A stretch of 24,511 nt of DNA from JAJYTL01 sp046705265 (GTDB lineage: Bacteria; Pseudomonadota; Alphaproteobacteria; Ferrovibrionales; Ferrovibrionaceae), in NCBI GenBank assembly GCA_046705265.1, contig JBJKQL010000065.1, positions 1 through 24,511 on the forward strand, given 5' to 3'. How positions within the stretch are numbered: the stretch's first letter is position 1; each line of letters starts with the position of its first letter. Under the pieces are notes generated by a model, which saw only the letters and a program-made list of their open reading frames with translations, did not search any database and was not told where the DNA came from. A program made the translations under genes and the position numbers. This document shows, piece by piece, positions 6,882 to 14,864 of this stretch.

Positions 6882-8117
6882 ATGGCGCAAGACAGCACAC
6901 CATCCTCGAGCCTCAGGATAACCGAAGCCTCCGCGCGGACTACCGTTCTGGTGGTCGCGGGCTTGGCGTTGGGGCCGGCAGTGGCACTTGGGTTTGCGCG
7001 ATTTTCTTATGCATTGCTGCTGCCCGCGATGCGCGCGAATCTGCATTGGACATACGCGGCGGCTGGCTTCAGCAATACGGCCAATGCGCTTGGTTATCTG
7101 TTCGGGGCGGTAATCGCAGCGCCAGTCGCCGCGCATATTGGCGACAAACGCGCTTTTGCACTCGGATTGGCGGTGACCGTTGCCGCCTTGCTCGGGTCAG
7201 GATTCACCGATAATTTCGTGGTATTGGCAGCGCTGCGCGCGATTGCTGGCGCGGCAGGTGCCTTGCCGTTCATTACCGGCGCCGCGCTTACCGCGGCGGC
7301 AGGAGGAGGGGGCAGTGCGTCGCGTCCGGTACGAATGCTTGGGGTGTATTTTGGCGGTGCTGGGTTTGGCATGCTTGTCGCCGCTCTGCTTATCCCCGAG
7401 ATCACCCAGTTGCACGGCTGGCGCGATGGCTGGATTGCCATGGGAGCGCTCGGCCTGCTCGGATTGGTGGCAACTTGGCCAGCGCTGCTTTACGCGCCGA
7501 CGCTACCACGGCCTTTAAAAACGGGCAAAGGGGGCATCCCGCTGTGGTCAGTGCGTCGCCTGCTGCCACTTCTCGTCAGCTATACGTTGTTCGGCGCTGG
7601 TTATATCGCCTACGCGACGTTCATTATTGCTTGGCTGCGAGCCAATCTGGAATTTGGGGTCTGGCAGATCGCGGTCTTTTGGACATGCGTCGGTGGTCCC
7701 GCCGCAGTTGCGGGACTTGTCTGGGGGCCGATCTTGACGCGTCTCCGAGGAGCCCGCGGGGTCGCTCTAGCCAATGCCTTTGTAATGCTCGGTGCAGTAT
7801 TGCCGATTGTAGGCTTTGGTCGTCCCGGGGCGTACGCTTCGGCTCTGTTATTTGGAGGATCCTTCCTAATTGTTCCGACCTCGGTGACCGCCCTAGCGCG
7901 CAACGCGACACCACCCCGCGCCTGGACGGCCGTGATTGCCCTGTTGACCGTCGGTTTTGCGGTCGGCCAATGCGCGGGACCGCTGCTCAGCGGCTGGGTT
8001 TCTGACACCCAATCGCTTAGCGGAGGCTTACTTCTTTCCGGCGCCGTTCTCGCTCTTGCTTCGCTGATTGCACTTGCACAGAAAACGCCAGATCAGCAGT
8101 CGCATCATGACGGATAG
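6882..8117 (+). CDS. MFS transporter, YbfB/YjiJ type
   Basis: The 411-aa protein is an integral inner-membrane carrier with about 12 hydrophobic segments. The first, TVLVVAGLALGPAVALGFAR, is followed by FSYALLLPAMRANLHW, a signature-like opening of the YbfB/YjiJ group, and then NTANALGYLFGAVIAAPVA and the cytoplasmic GDKRAF loop after TM2, the MFS motif A position. A middle loop (PLKTGKGGIPLWSVRRL) separates the two six-helix halves. Small drug or metabolite export is likely but the substrate is unknown. An alternative GTG start at 6867 overlaps the tetR end; ATG 6882 is preferred because it just clears the tetR stop. It is intact although its adjoining regulator is frameshifted. Confidence 0.88.
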   Translation: MAQDSTPSSSLRITEASARTTVLVVAGLALGPAVALGFARFSYALLLPAMRANLHWTYAAAGFSNTANALGYLFGAVIAAPVAAHIGDKRAFALGLAVTVAALLGSGFTDNFVVLAALRAIAGAAGALPFITGAALTAAAGGGGSASRPVRMLGVYFGGAGFGMLVAALLIPEITQLHGWRDGWIAMGALGLLGLVATWPALLYAPTLPRPLKTGKGGIPLWSVRRLLPLLVSYTLFGAGYIAYATFIIAWLRANLEFGVWQIAVFWTCVGGPAAVAGLVWGPILTRLRGARGVALANAFVMLGAVLPIVGFGRPGAYASALLFGGSFLIVPTSVTALARNATPPRAWTAVIALLTVGFAVGQCAGPLLSGWVSDTQSLSGGLLLSGAVLALASLIALAQKTPDQQSHHDG

Positions 8118-8334
8118 CTATACGTTACTTCTGTTATCGACCCAATCTGTCGCATGGGACCGAAGCTGATTTCGGCTCTTCCTAAGACCGCACGTAAATC
8201 TTGAAAGATGCGCGGACTATGGTGAGGGCTAGGGCTGCGGGACTTCTGAAATCCTTGCGGAGTGCCGCGGCGAGAAGCTGTCCTACACGGCCGGTGAGGC
8301 AGCGCTCGAATTGGACCTCGCGTTAGGCGGTACG
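8118..8334. other. sparse stretch after the MFS gene
   Basis: No gene or clear terminator is seen. Short frames are interrupted or lack start signals. Confidence 0.4.
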
Positions 8335-8439
8335 GTGTCCCTGGTGGTCGTGGCTGTTCTCGGGATTTCTGGTCTTTCTGCTTGTCTGATTTACAAATTC
8401 AAGCACCATCCTCACCTGTTTCGTCGAAAGGGACCGTAA
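8335..8439 (+). CDS. possible small membrane peptide, 34 aa
   Basis: GTG 8335 with AGGCGG four bases upstream opens 34 codons. The first 22 residues (VSLVVVAVLGISGLSACLIY) could make one membrane helix and are followed by a basic tail KFKHHPHLFRRKG. The frame stays open upstream for some 40 codons without an ATG, so the peptide might also be the end of a decayed gene. No family is recognised. Confidence 0.22.
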   Translation: MSLVVVAVLGISGLSACLIYKFKHHPHLFRRKGP

Positions 8440-8502
8440 TGCCAGAGCTAGTGATCCTATCTCCGCCCAGGCGTACGCTCCATTTCGGTCAGTGAACGAT
8501 GC

Positions 8503-8778
8503 CTAGATCTTCCTCAACCGGGCAATAAGGCGATCGAGCACCGCATCCGCAAGTACCCTCATGTCGATGGGCTTCGCGGCGCGCCGCGTGGTCCGCCGCT
8601 TCCGCGTAACCGTGCCCTTGGTCAGTAGCCGCGTGATATCCTGACGGCGTCGACCCTGGCGGATCAAATAAACCGCGTTCGGAGACACGCCGTACCGCGC
8701 CGATAGGCTCTGAGCGCTTTCCTTCGATGTGTAAATCTTGCGAACGGCGGCAGCCGAAAGCTTCTGTTTGCGTGGCAT
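8503..8778 (-). CDS. small helix-turn-helix DNA-binding protein
   Basis: The 91-aa protein starts MPRKQKLSAAAVRKIYTSKE and contains a Hin/resolvase-like HTH at residues about 8-45: a first helix, then AQSLSARYGVSPNAVYLIRQ and the basic GRRRQDIT. A KRRTTRR basic patch and a short C-terminal helix (VLADAVLDRLIARLRK) follow; the latter may mediate dimerisation. No catalytic domain is present, so it is likely a regulator or a DNA-binding remnant of a mobile element. GGAG lies eight bases before the ATG. It diverges from the 149-aa gene at 9047; the intervening 268 bp are AT-rich and hold two inverted repeats that could be its operators. Confidence 0.7.
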   Translation of the reverse strand: MPRKQKLSAAAVRKIYTSKESAQSLSARYGVSPNAVYLIRQGRRRQDITRLLTKGTVTRKRRTTRRAAKPIDMRVLADAVLDRLIARLRKI

Positions 8779-8830
8779 TCCCTATGCTCCATTTGTCAAA
8801 AAACGAAAATACAGAAACTTCATCTTATGA

Positions 8831-8853
8831 GTCATGCGTCTATAAAACATGAC
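8831..8853. promoter_or_regulatory. inverted repeat, candidate operator
   Basis: GTCATG (8831-8836) and CATGAC (8848-8853) are perfect arms with an 11-base spacer that contains TATAAA. The site lies 53 bases upstream of the HTH gene start in an AT-rich region, suiting an autoregulatory site over a promoter. Confidence 0.4.
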
Positions 8854-8892
8854 GCCGTACGTTATGCAGAGCATTTTTTGCAATCCTGACAC

Positions 8893-8913
8893 ACTCTATT
8901 CATAATACAGAGT
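8893..8913. promoter_or_regulatory. second inverted repeat, candidate operator or promoter element
   Basis: ACTCT (8893-8897) and AGAGT (8909-8913) flank an 11-base AT-rich centre containing CATAAT. It has the same 11-base spacing as the repeat at 8831 but different arms. Confidence 0.3.
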
Positions 8914-9046
8914 ATATCCGAGATCATGGAAAAGGCACCTGAAATGGTATGATCGTGTGCGCGTCGAGCAGGATCGAGGTTCAGCTCCGCTCTATGCTTT
9001 CTCGACCGACGCCGGCGATTAATAGGTTATTCATCGGATCGAACAC

Positions 9047-9496
9047 ATGATTCTGGTCCCCAGGTTTCTCCTTTCTTACCCGCGGGATCCAATGAGCGAG
9101 AAAATACAACGGGGATTAGAAATTCGAGATTGCGCTCTGGCGTGGCTTGCGCGTCGCGGGAGTTTCGAATCGCTGCCCCTCGGTTGCTGTACGATCAGGG
9201 TCTTGGGGGGAGCGATCGGAGCGTTCAGGCTTTTTTATAAGACTCCTTTTTCTCCGATATCGACCGAGAGTTCCTTGACGTACGGTGAAGCTCTCGTGGC
9301 GCAACAGACAAGAAACCTCTGTTACGGTCTGGATGTCTGGCACAAGGGGCGAGAGATGTTCGCCGTGGCATGGTCGGCGGATGGGGGCGTCAATATCGTC
9401 CACTTCCGTCGTGGCGCCTGGGAAAATCAGCTGCTCCGGATTTGCGGCTCGGCCATTGATGGCGAATTGTCGTATACCCTGCCTGTGAAGCGGTGA
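9047..9496 (+). CDS. hypothetical protein, 149 aa
   Basis: The frame opens at ATG 9047; another in-frame ATG at 9092 (MSEKIQRGLEIRDCALAWLA) is an equally good start and gives 134 aa. The peptide has protein-like composition with alternating strands and helices: a helix at 16-37, strands around TIRVLGGAIGAF, and LDVWHKGREMFAVAWSADGG followed by VNIVHFRRG near the end. No signal peptide, membrane helix or known motif is seen. Neither start has a strong ribosome binding site. I do not recognise a family. It could be a real orphan gene associated with the divergent HTH protein, or a remnant. Confidence 0.45.
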   Translation: MILVPRFLLSYPRDPMSEKIQRGLEIRDCALAWLARRGSFESLPLGCCTIRVLGGAIGAFRLFYKTPFSPISTESSLTYGEALVAQQTRNLCYGLDVWHKGREMFAVAWSADGGVNIVHFRRGAWENQLLRICGSAIDGELSYTLPVKR

Positions 9497-9523
9497 CCAC
9501 CTCGTCCACAATAACATCCGGTA

Positions 9524-9545
9524 CGGCATGATGCCGGGGCCGGCA
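9524..9545. other. competing hairpins after the 149-aa gene
   Basis: CGGCA (9524-9528), TGCCG (9532-9536) and CCGGCA (9540-9545): the middle segment can pair with either neighbour, giving a 5-bp stem (loop TGA) or a 6-bp stem TGCCGG/CCGGCA (loop GG). It starts 27 bases after the stop at 9496. No T-run follows, so it is at best a weak terminator. Confidence 0.25.
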
Positions 9546-9924
9546 GTGCCAAGGTGTGCCGAACAATCCGTTAGGATTTTCCGTGGCGCAATCGCTCACT
9601 TGGATGCGAAGTGCATGATCTGCGGTATCCCATTGCGAGATCTCAGTCACCACTCCTGTCGCTTATTCGAGAAAAAAACATCTCAGAACAATGAGGCAAG
9701 CAAGCAGGCCGCGCTCGCGCTCTCAAGGCTAGGAATTTTTATCGCGACCAGGTCCGACTTGTGAAATTGCTTCGAGGTGCGGGTCTGCGCTAGGTCGATC
9801 TGACGACGTAGAGGTTCGAACGCGCTATGCCAAGTGTCCCCGCCAGCACCGTCATCGGAAATCGTTCTTTGACCGCGATCTCGCACGCAAAGTCGGAGCG
9901 AATCGATTCGCTTTCCTCCGGTCC

Positions 9925-9939
9925 TTTTTTGGGAAAAAA
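9925..9939 (-). terminator. weak terminator candidate after livF
   Basis: TTTTTT-GGG-AAAAAA forms a perfect 6-bp A/T stem 17 bases past the livF stop. A stem without G/C pairs is weak, but it is the only symmetric element at the end of the Liv operon. Confidence 0.2.
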
Positions 9940-9955
9940 CTTCTTTGGCTAACAA

Positions 9956-10693
9956 TTAATGCTGAGTGATTCCGAGGTAGGCTTGTTTGACAAGGTCGTT
10001 CCGTTCAAGCTCTTGCACGGTTCCCTTGGCCACCACGCGGCCGTTTTCAAGGACGTAGCCTCGGCTCGCGGCACTCATGAACAAGATATTCTGTTCCGCG
10101 ATGAGCATGGTGACGCCCTCGCGCTCGTGGAACAAGCGCATCATCTCGATCATCTCCGTCACAATGCGGGGGGCCAAGCCGGCCGAAGGCTCATCGAGCA
10201 GAAGCAACTCAGGGCGAAACATCAAGGCTTTTGCGAACCCAAGCATCTTTCGCTGCCCGCCGCTTAAGCTCGTGGCTAAGTGGCTCTTTCGCTCGCTCAA
10301 CACCGGGAATGCCGCATAAAGCTCCTGCTTCCTTTCCTTTACCAGCGTCTTTGACAAGCGGTAGCCGCCCATGCTCAGATTTTCGTCGATGCTCAAATCC
10401 GGGAACACCGCGAATTCCGACATATAGGCCAACCCCAGACGCGCCTTTTGGTCGGTGCGAAGCTTTGTCACATCCCTGCCGCGAAAAGCAATCATTCCAC
10501 GATAAAGCGGGATCAACGACATCAATGCCTTCAGTAACGTCGTCTTTCCCGAGCCATTGGCACCGAGTAGAACGATTATCTCGCCTCGGAAAACCTGCAA
10601 GTCGACATCGGTCAGAACCTGCATGCCGCCGTATCCCGAGGTCACGCCTTTGGCGAGCAAAAGGTCCGCTCCGTTGCCTTCCTTATTTTCCAC
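9956..10693 (-). CDS. livF: branched-chain amino acid-type ABC transporter, ATP-binding protein LivF
   Basis: The 245-aa ATPase has all motifs: Walker A GANGSGKTT (residues 44-52), signature SLSGGQRKMLGFAKAL, Walker B ELLLLDEPSAGL and LIAEQN at the switch position, where LivF proteins typically carry Gln rather than His. It would pair with LivG on the cytoplasmic face of the LivHM channel. I choose GTG 10693, which overlaps the end of livG and leaves the usual short lead before LLLAKGVTSGYGGMQ; a TTG at 10711 is also in frame. It is the last gene of the operon, followed by a weak A/T-rich inverted repeat. Confidence 0.92.
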   Translation of the reverse strand: MENKEGNGADLLLAKGVTSGYGGMQVLTDVDLQVFRGEIIVLLGANGSGKTTLLKALMSLIPLYRGMIAFRGRDVTKLRTDQKARLGLAYMSEFAVFPDLSIDENLSMGGYRLSKTLVKERKQELYAAFPVLSERKSHLATSLSGGQRKMLGFAKALMFRPELLLLDEPSAGLAPRIVTEMIEMMRLFHEREGVTMLIAEQNILFMSAASRGYVLENGRVVAKGTVQELERNDLVKQAYLGITQH

Positions 10694-11405
10694 GGCCAAG
10701 GAACACCTCAATTACGTGATCGTCCCGCGTTGCCGAGGCGATATCTCCCTCGAAAATGACCGAGCCCACATCCATCACCACCACCCTGGTCGTGACAAGT
10801 TGCAGGAAAGGAATCAAGTGCTCGACGACAAGAAGCGCTATTCCCGTCGCCGAAAGTTCCAGCAACCATTCGGCCAACCATGACAGCTCCTTCGGATTCA
10901 GGCCGGCGGCGATTTCGTCCACCAGCATCAGCTTCGGCGATGTCGCGAGGGCGCGGGCGATGTCCAAAAGCTTCTGCTGACTGCTGTTCAGTCTCCCTGC
11001 CTCGCGATCCCTGAAGTCGTCCAGGCCAGCCCGTTTGAGAAGTCTTTCGATATCAACGTCGGTACCCCCGCCATAGGTCGCAGCCACCACCATATTTTCC
11101 CACACCGTTAATTTATGAAATGGCGATGGGACTTGGTAGGTCCGGTTGATACCGGCATGAACGCGTCTGTCCGGCGATTTTCTCGTGAGGTCCAGCCCCT
11201 CGAAGATCACATGGCCGCCATCCGGCATGATCAGGCCCGAAATCGTATTAATGAGAGTCGTCTTACCTGATCCGTTTGGGCCGATGAGACCGAGAACGTC
11301 GCTTTTGTTCACCGTTAACGACACGCCATCCAGCGCATGCAGGCCGCCGAAGGTTTTCCGAACGTCCTTGACGGCCAATATGGGCCCGTTGGTTTCAGAA
11401 GACAT
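10683..11405 (-). CDS. livG: branched-chain amino acid-type ABC transporter, ATP-binding protein LivG, atypical signature
   Basis: The 240-aa ATPase starts at ATG 11405, overlapping the livM stop by 11 bases; a longer frame to 11564 lies inside livM and is rejected. Walker A is GPNGSGKTT (42-50), Walker B LMLVDE (159-164), the switch His is in VVEHL (His196). The ABC signature, normally LSGGQ or LPYGQ/E in LivG, reads LNSSQQKLLDIARAL (from 139), so the conserved glycine that contacts the partner ATP is replaced by Ser. The rest is well kept, including GLNPKE after Walker B. Such sites can be degenerate while the partner site (here LivF) stays active. The operon position fixes its identity as LivG. 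Confidence 0.9.
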   Translation of the reverse strand: MSSETNGPILAVKDVRKTFGGLHALDGVSLTVNKSDVLGLIGPNGSGKTTLINTISGLIMPDGGHVIFEGLDLTRKSPDRRVHAGINRTYQVPSPFHKLTVWENMVVAATYGGGTDVDIERLLKRAGLDDFRDREAGRLNSSQQKLLDIARALATSPKLMLVDEIAAGLNPKELSWLAEWLLELSATGIALLVVEHLIPFLQLVTTRVVVMDVGSVIFEGDIASATRDDHVIEVFLGRGK

Positions 11406-12315
11406 GGAAACGTAACTTTTTGGCCATCGATACGAGACCGCCCGGCATGAACAACAGCAAGAACACAATGAGGAGGCCATAAAGCAGTTGGAAATATTGA
11501 GGATTTTCCATCCCAACCGCGTCGTAAATACCATAGAGAAGACCGGCCCCAACGAGTGGCCCAATCACGGTGCCAACCCCGCCGAAGACGGCGAAAACGA
11601 TGGGAAATATACTCAATGTCAAGGCAAAGACCGATTGCGGATAGAAAAAGGAGATGTTCCACGCAAAGGCGCCGCCTGCCAATCCGCCAATGAAGCAGCT
11701 GAGCAGCCAGGCGATCAGCCGCCCGCGAAGAACGTTGATCCCCGCCGTCGCCGCACTGTTGGAATTGTCGCGGATTGCCTTCAGCGACAGGCCGAAACGA
11801 GATATTCGGAAGTACGCCGCGACGGACGTCGTAAACAATAGCACGCCGAGCATCGTCCAATAGCCGGTCGTTGGTGAGTAGACCGCACCTAGGTTGACCC
11901 CATAGGGACCCTGGGTAATGGATGTCAGATGCGGATTCGAGATGATTTCATAGGCGGCCTCTGCCGCTGCCAATGAGGCAATTCCGAAATACGCTCCCTC
12001 CAGCCGCAGCAGCGGCACCAGGATTACCCCCAGAATCACAGCAGCAAGACCGCCTACAACAACCGCGGCGATCGGGTTCCAATGCAGAAATAGGATCGTG
12101 ATGGCACAGCCATAGGCGCCGGTTCCAAAAAATCCCACATAACCGAACGGCATATAGCCGGTAAAGCCGTACAGGACGTTGATGCCCTGAGCCAACGCAA
12201 GAAACGCCATCAGGTTAATGAGCAGCGATTCGTTGGAAAAGGTGAAGTAGGAGGCAACGAAAATAGCGGCCAACAATATGAGAGTCGCCAGTCCGGCGAA
12301 AGGTGACTTAAGCAC
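11395..12315 (-). CDS. livM: branched-chain amino acid-type ABC transporter, permease LivM
   Basis: The 306-aa protein has about 8-10 hydrophobic segments with the LivM hallmarks: ALAQGINVLYGFTGYMPFGY in the second/third helix, GAYFGIASLAAAEA, the cytoplasmic coupling loop RFGLSLKAIRDNSNSAATAG (the EAA-like contact to the ATPases), and GGVGTVIGPLVGAGLLYGI near the end. It starts with GTG 12315, overlapping the livH stop by eight bases. It forms the membrane pore with LivH. The basic tail KKLRFHVF is cytoplasmic. Substrate type is set by the binding protein. Confidence 0.93.
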   Translation of the reverse strand: MLKSPFAGLATLILLAAIFVASYFTFSNESLLINLMAFLALAQGINVLYGFTGYMPFGYVGFFGTGAYGCAITILFLHWNPIAAVVVGGLAAVILGVILVPLLRLEGAYFGIASLAAAEAAYEIISNPHLTSITQGPYGVNLGAVYSPTTGYWTMLGVLLFTTSVAAYFRISRFGLSLKAIRDNSNSAATAGINVLRGRLIAWLLSCFIGGLAGGAFAWNISFFYPQSVFALTLSIFPIVFAVFGGVGTVIGPLVGAGLLYGIYDAVGMENPQYFQLLYGLLIVFLLLFMPGGLVSMAKKLRFHVF

Positions 12316-13189
12316 GCCGCACCTCGCTGCTCAGCAGGCCGCCGGGACGGACAAGCATGATTAAGATCAGCAGCACGTTCGGCAGCAATGTGGCCCACGA
12401 GGGCAGGTACGTTTGCATCAACGCCGTAGCGATCCCATAGACCAGGCCGCCCAACACCGCACCGAGCGGCTTTCCGAGCGAGCCGACGACGATAACCGCA
12501 AATGCGATGACGGTTAAGTTCAGGCCGATATTAGGTGAGATATTTCCCGCGATGAAGTTCACAAAACAGCCTGGGATCGCGGCGAGGCCGATGCCAATTC
12601 CGAAATTTAAAGCCGAAAGCGCCGACACGTTAACGCCGACGCTTGCGGCCTCGAGCCGATTGGACATGATCGCGCGGGTCGCATACCCGGTGCGCGTGTG
12701 CGAGAGATACAGATAAACGAGGACGATACTGCCGGCGCTGATCAGGCCGGTCCATATCCATGACTGCGGAAACGACTGACCGAGAAACTGAAGCGGCTTG
12801 CCGCCCAGCAACGAAACCGGCAACGAACGCTGCGTATTGCCGAAGGCGATCGTGGCGATCGCTTCGAGCACCTGAGAAACTCCGAAGAAGATGATCAGCG
12901 ATGCCAGCTCCGGATCCTCGGCGTGCAAAATCCGCGGGACGATGCCGTAGTATAGAATGAATCCCAGAACAAAGAAGGAGAGGAAGACGATCGGGAGAGC
13001 GAAAACAGGTCCAATTTTCCAAAGCGTGTACAGCCAAAAGCTACTGAATGCGCCCCACATAATGACATCGCCATGAGCAACGTTGACGACGCGCATCACG
13101 CCGAATATGAGGCTAAGTCCTACCCCCACGAGGGCGAAGAAGATGCCATAAAGTATGCCGGACACCAGGGCGTATACGAGAAGATCCAT
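12308..13189 (-). CDS. livH: branched-chain amino acid-type ABC transporter, permease LivH
   Basis: The 293-aa permease shows the typical N-terminus, GILYGIFFALVGVGLSLIFG followed by VMRVVNVAHGDVIMWGA, then helices through the middle, the coupling region TGYATRAIMSNRLEAASVGV, and GSLGKPLGAVLGGLVYGIAT. It has 7-8 membrane segments. ATG 13189 lies 66 bases after the binding-protein stop, within one transcription unit. Its end overlaps livM. Confidence 0.94.
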   Translation of the reverse strand: MDLLVYALVSGILYGIFFALVGVGLSLIFGVMRVVNVAHGDVIMWGAFSSFWLYTLWKIGPVFALPIVFLSFFVLGFILYYGIVPRILHAEDPELASLIIFFGVSQVLEAIATIAFGNTQRSLPVSLLGGKPLQFLGQSFPQSWIWTGLISAGSIVLVYLYLSHTRTGYATRAIMSNRLEAASVGVNVSALSALNFGIGIGLAAIPGCFVNFIAGNISPNIGLNLTVIAFAVIVVGSLGKPLGAVLGGLVYGIATALMQTYLPSWATLLPNVLLILIMLVRPGGLLSSEVRRA

Positions 13190-13254
13190 GCGATTAAAGC
13201 GATCCTTTGTTAAACGACCGCCCCAATGCCCGGCTATCTAACAAACGTTCCGGT

Positions 13255-14553
13255 TTAGCTCCTCGGAGCTGGATAGACGGCCTTTGCCGTCGCAAACTTC
13301 GCAGGGTATATAACCTTGAGCTTGAAGCCGGAACTTGTGGGCAAAAATTGCGCTACCCCGCTCACGATTCCTGTCTGCGCTCCCTCTTTGGTGATCGTGA
13401 AGGTTCCACCGAGAGTCCGCATCTTTCCGGACATACTTGCCATAGCCTGACGAAGACCCAGCTGACTCATGTTGTTCGCTGTGGCTAAAGCCCTCTGAAC
13501 CACCAAGCCAGCAACGTAACCTGCGGTTACGAATGCATCGGGCTGAGCGCCGGACTTTTTCTGATACTGGTTCACGAACTGATCTGTCGTGAGGCCGATG
13601 TTGACATTGCTCACCTTCAATGTCGGTGCGGTGACGTAACAGTAGATGTATTTCAGATCGTTCCCCATGCCCTTAAATTCGGCGGGAGCCAGATCGGGAA
13701 ACAGGATGTACACGAACGGGAAATGGATCCCGGCCGCCTTCATGTTCTTGAGAAACGTCACATCGTTGGGATCGTAGCCAATTTCCAGAACAGCCTGAGG
13801 ATTTGTCGCCGCAATGCGATGCAAGATGACCGTGTAATTGGAGGTCTTCGTCGGTACGGCGTGATAATAAACCGGCTTCACGCCGTGCTTTTGCAATATT
13901 GCATTTACCTCCTGAGCTTGCGGTCCATCGAAGTCGTTTGTTCCATAAATGATGGCCACCCGCTTCAACCTCATATGCATCAGCAATTTGGTAATCGAGT
14001 CGGCCCAGAAACGGGTCACGAGGTCCGATGTCTGCACGATGTACGGGTTGTTCAGTGTGTAAAACTTCTTGCTGGTTCCCAAAGGATTTACCAGCAGCAC
14101 TCTGTGGGCTTGCGCGATCGGAACCGCCGGCGCCGTCAGGAATGAACTGGCGTCCGCAACAAGCACGTCGACTTTGTCGTCGATCAGCCTGTTCACCATT
14201 ACGGTTACCAGACTCGGGTCGCTTTGATCGTTATAGCAGGTGAATTTTATGGGTAGACGCTTGCCGTAGGTCTTTACATAGACCCCGCCGTGGCTGTTTA
14301 CCTCATCCCTCCAGAAGGCAAGACCGCGATGCATCTGCATGGACTGGTATGACAAAAAGCCGGTTTTGGCGTAAAGGCATCCGACCGTAATGGCGGATGG
14401 CGGGTTAGACGCAGCATGAGCTGCTGGGGCCGCAGCAATGAGTGATAATGCCGCAGCCATCCACGCCAAGCTTGAAAATCGGCGATGCTGGCGTTTCGTG
14501 GCGCCAGCCGTCATAAGCAGCCGCCCTTCCTGTCTAGAAAAAAAGCGTTTCAT
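13255..14553 (-). CDS. ABC transporter substrate-binding protein, Liv/amide-type (periplasmic binding fold type I)
   Basis: From ATG 14553 the 432-aa protein has a long basic N-region, then FSSLAWMAAALSLIAAAPAA and the signal-peptidase-like site AHA-AS. The mature part begins AITVGCLYAKTGFLSYQSMQ, the type I fold opening of Leu/Ile/Val, urea and amide binders, with VNRLIDDKVDVLVADASSFL and RVAIIYGTNDFDGPQAQEV in lobes 1 and 2. A second in-frame ATG at 14514, preceded by AGGAAGG, may be the true start and would shorten the signal peptide. First gene of the operon, 65 bases before livH. The ligand pocket cannot be assigned; amino acids, short amides or aromatic acids are all known for this family. 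Confidence 0.9.
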   Translation of the reverse strand: MKRFFSRQEGRLLMTAGATKRQHRRFSSLAWMAAALSLIAAAPAAHAASNPPSAITVGCLYAKTGFLSYQSMQMHRGLAFWRDEVNSHGGVYVKTYGKRLPIKFTCYNDQSDPSLVTVMVNRLIDDKVDVLVADASSFLTAPAVPIAQAHRVLLVNPLGTSKKFYTLNNPYIVQTSDLVTRFWADSITKLLMHMRLKRVAIIYGTNDFDGPQAQEVNAILQKHGVKPVYYHAVPTKTSNYTVILHRIAATNPQAVLEIGYDPNDVTFLKNMKAAGIHFPFVYILFPDLAPAEFKGMGNDLKYIYCYVTAPTLKVSNVNIGLTTDQFVNQYQKKSGAQPDAFVTAGYVAGLVVQRALATANNMSQLGLRQAMASMSGKMRTLGGTFTITKEGAQTGIVSGVAQFLPTSSGFKLKVIYPAKFATAKAVYPAPRS

Positions 14554-14729
14554 AACCCGATTTCTCCCGTTTTGCGTCACGAACGAAGGGGCTCTGAAGC
14601 TCACAATCGGCTCAGAGCGTCGTGAGTTGGTTTGGCATGGGGGGCCTCCCGACCTTTTTCTTATTCGGCCGCCCTCACGCACGAGCGGTCGGGCCGACCA
14701 GTGGGTCAGCCACGTTAATTATGACATTG

Positions 14730-14759
14730 ATAATAAGCATTGCATCGTTCAACAAGCAA
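14730..14759 (-). promoter_or_regulatory. candidate promoter of the Liv operon
   Basis: On the minus strand TTGCTT (14759-14754) and TATTAT (14735-14730) are separated by 18 bases in an AT-rich stretch about 175 bases upstream of the binding-protein gene. The leader between promoter and start would be long. Confidence 0.35.
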
Positions 14760-14864
14760 ATGAAAGCCGCTCTCGGCGCGAGCGCAAACGCCGGAAGCCG
14801 CGGTCCGTAGAGTAACATATTGAAATATCTGGGCTGCAGCGAATGAAAGACCCGGGTCTAGAAG

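Larger units (their letters stand above)
9497..9955. other. region between the 149-aa gene and livF, no gene supported
   Basis: It holds overlapping hairpin options at 9524-9545 and an A/T-stem repeat at 9925-9939. The minus frame 9683-9955 begins with TTG just after livF, has no family features and is not called. Confidence 0.4.

Noticed and set aside
9683..9955. Minus frame of 90 codons right after livF
   Set aside because: TTG start, no ribosome binding site, no motif; likely chance.
11406..11564. Longer livG start
   Set aside because: The extra 53 residues are Cys/Ser-rich frame shadow of livM; ATG 11405 gives the standard N-terminus.
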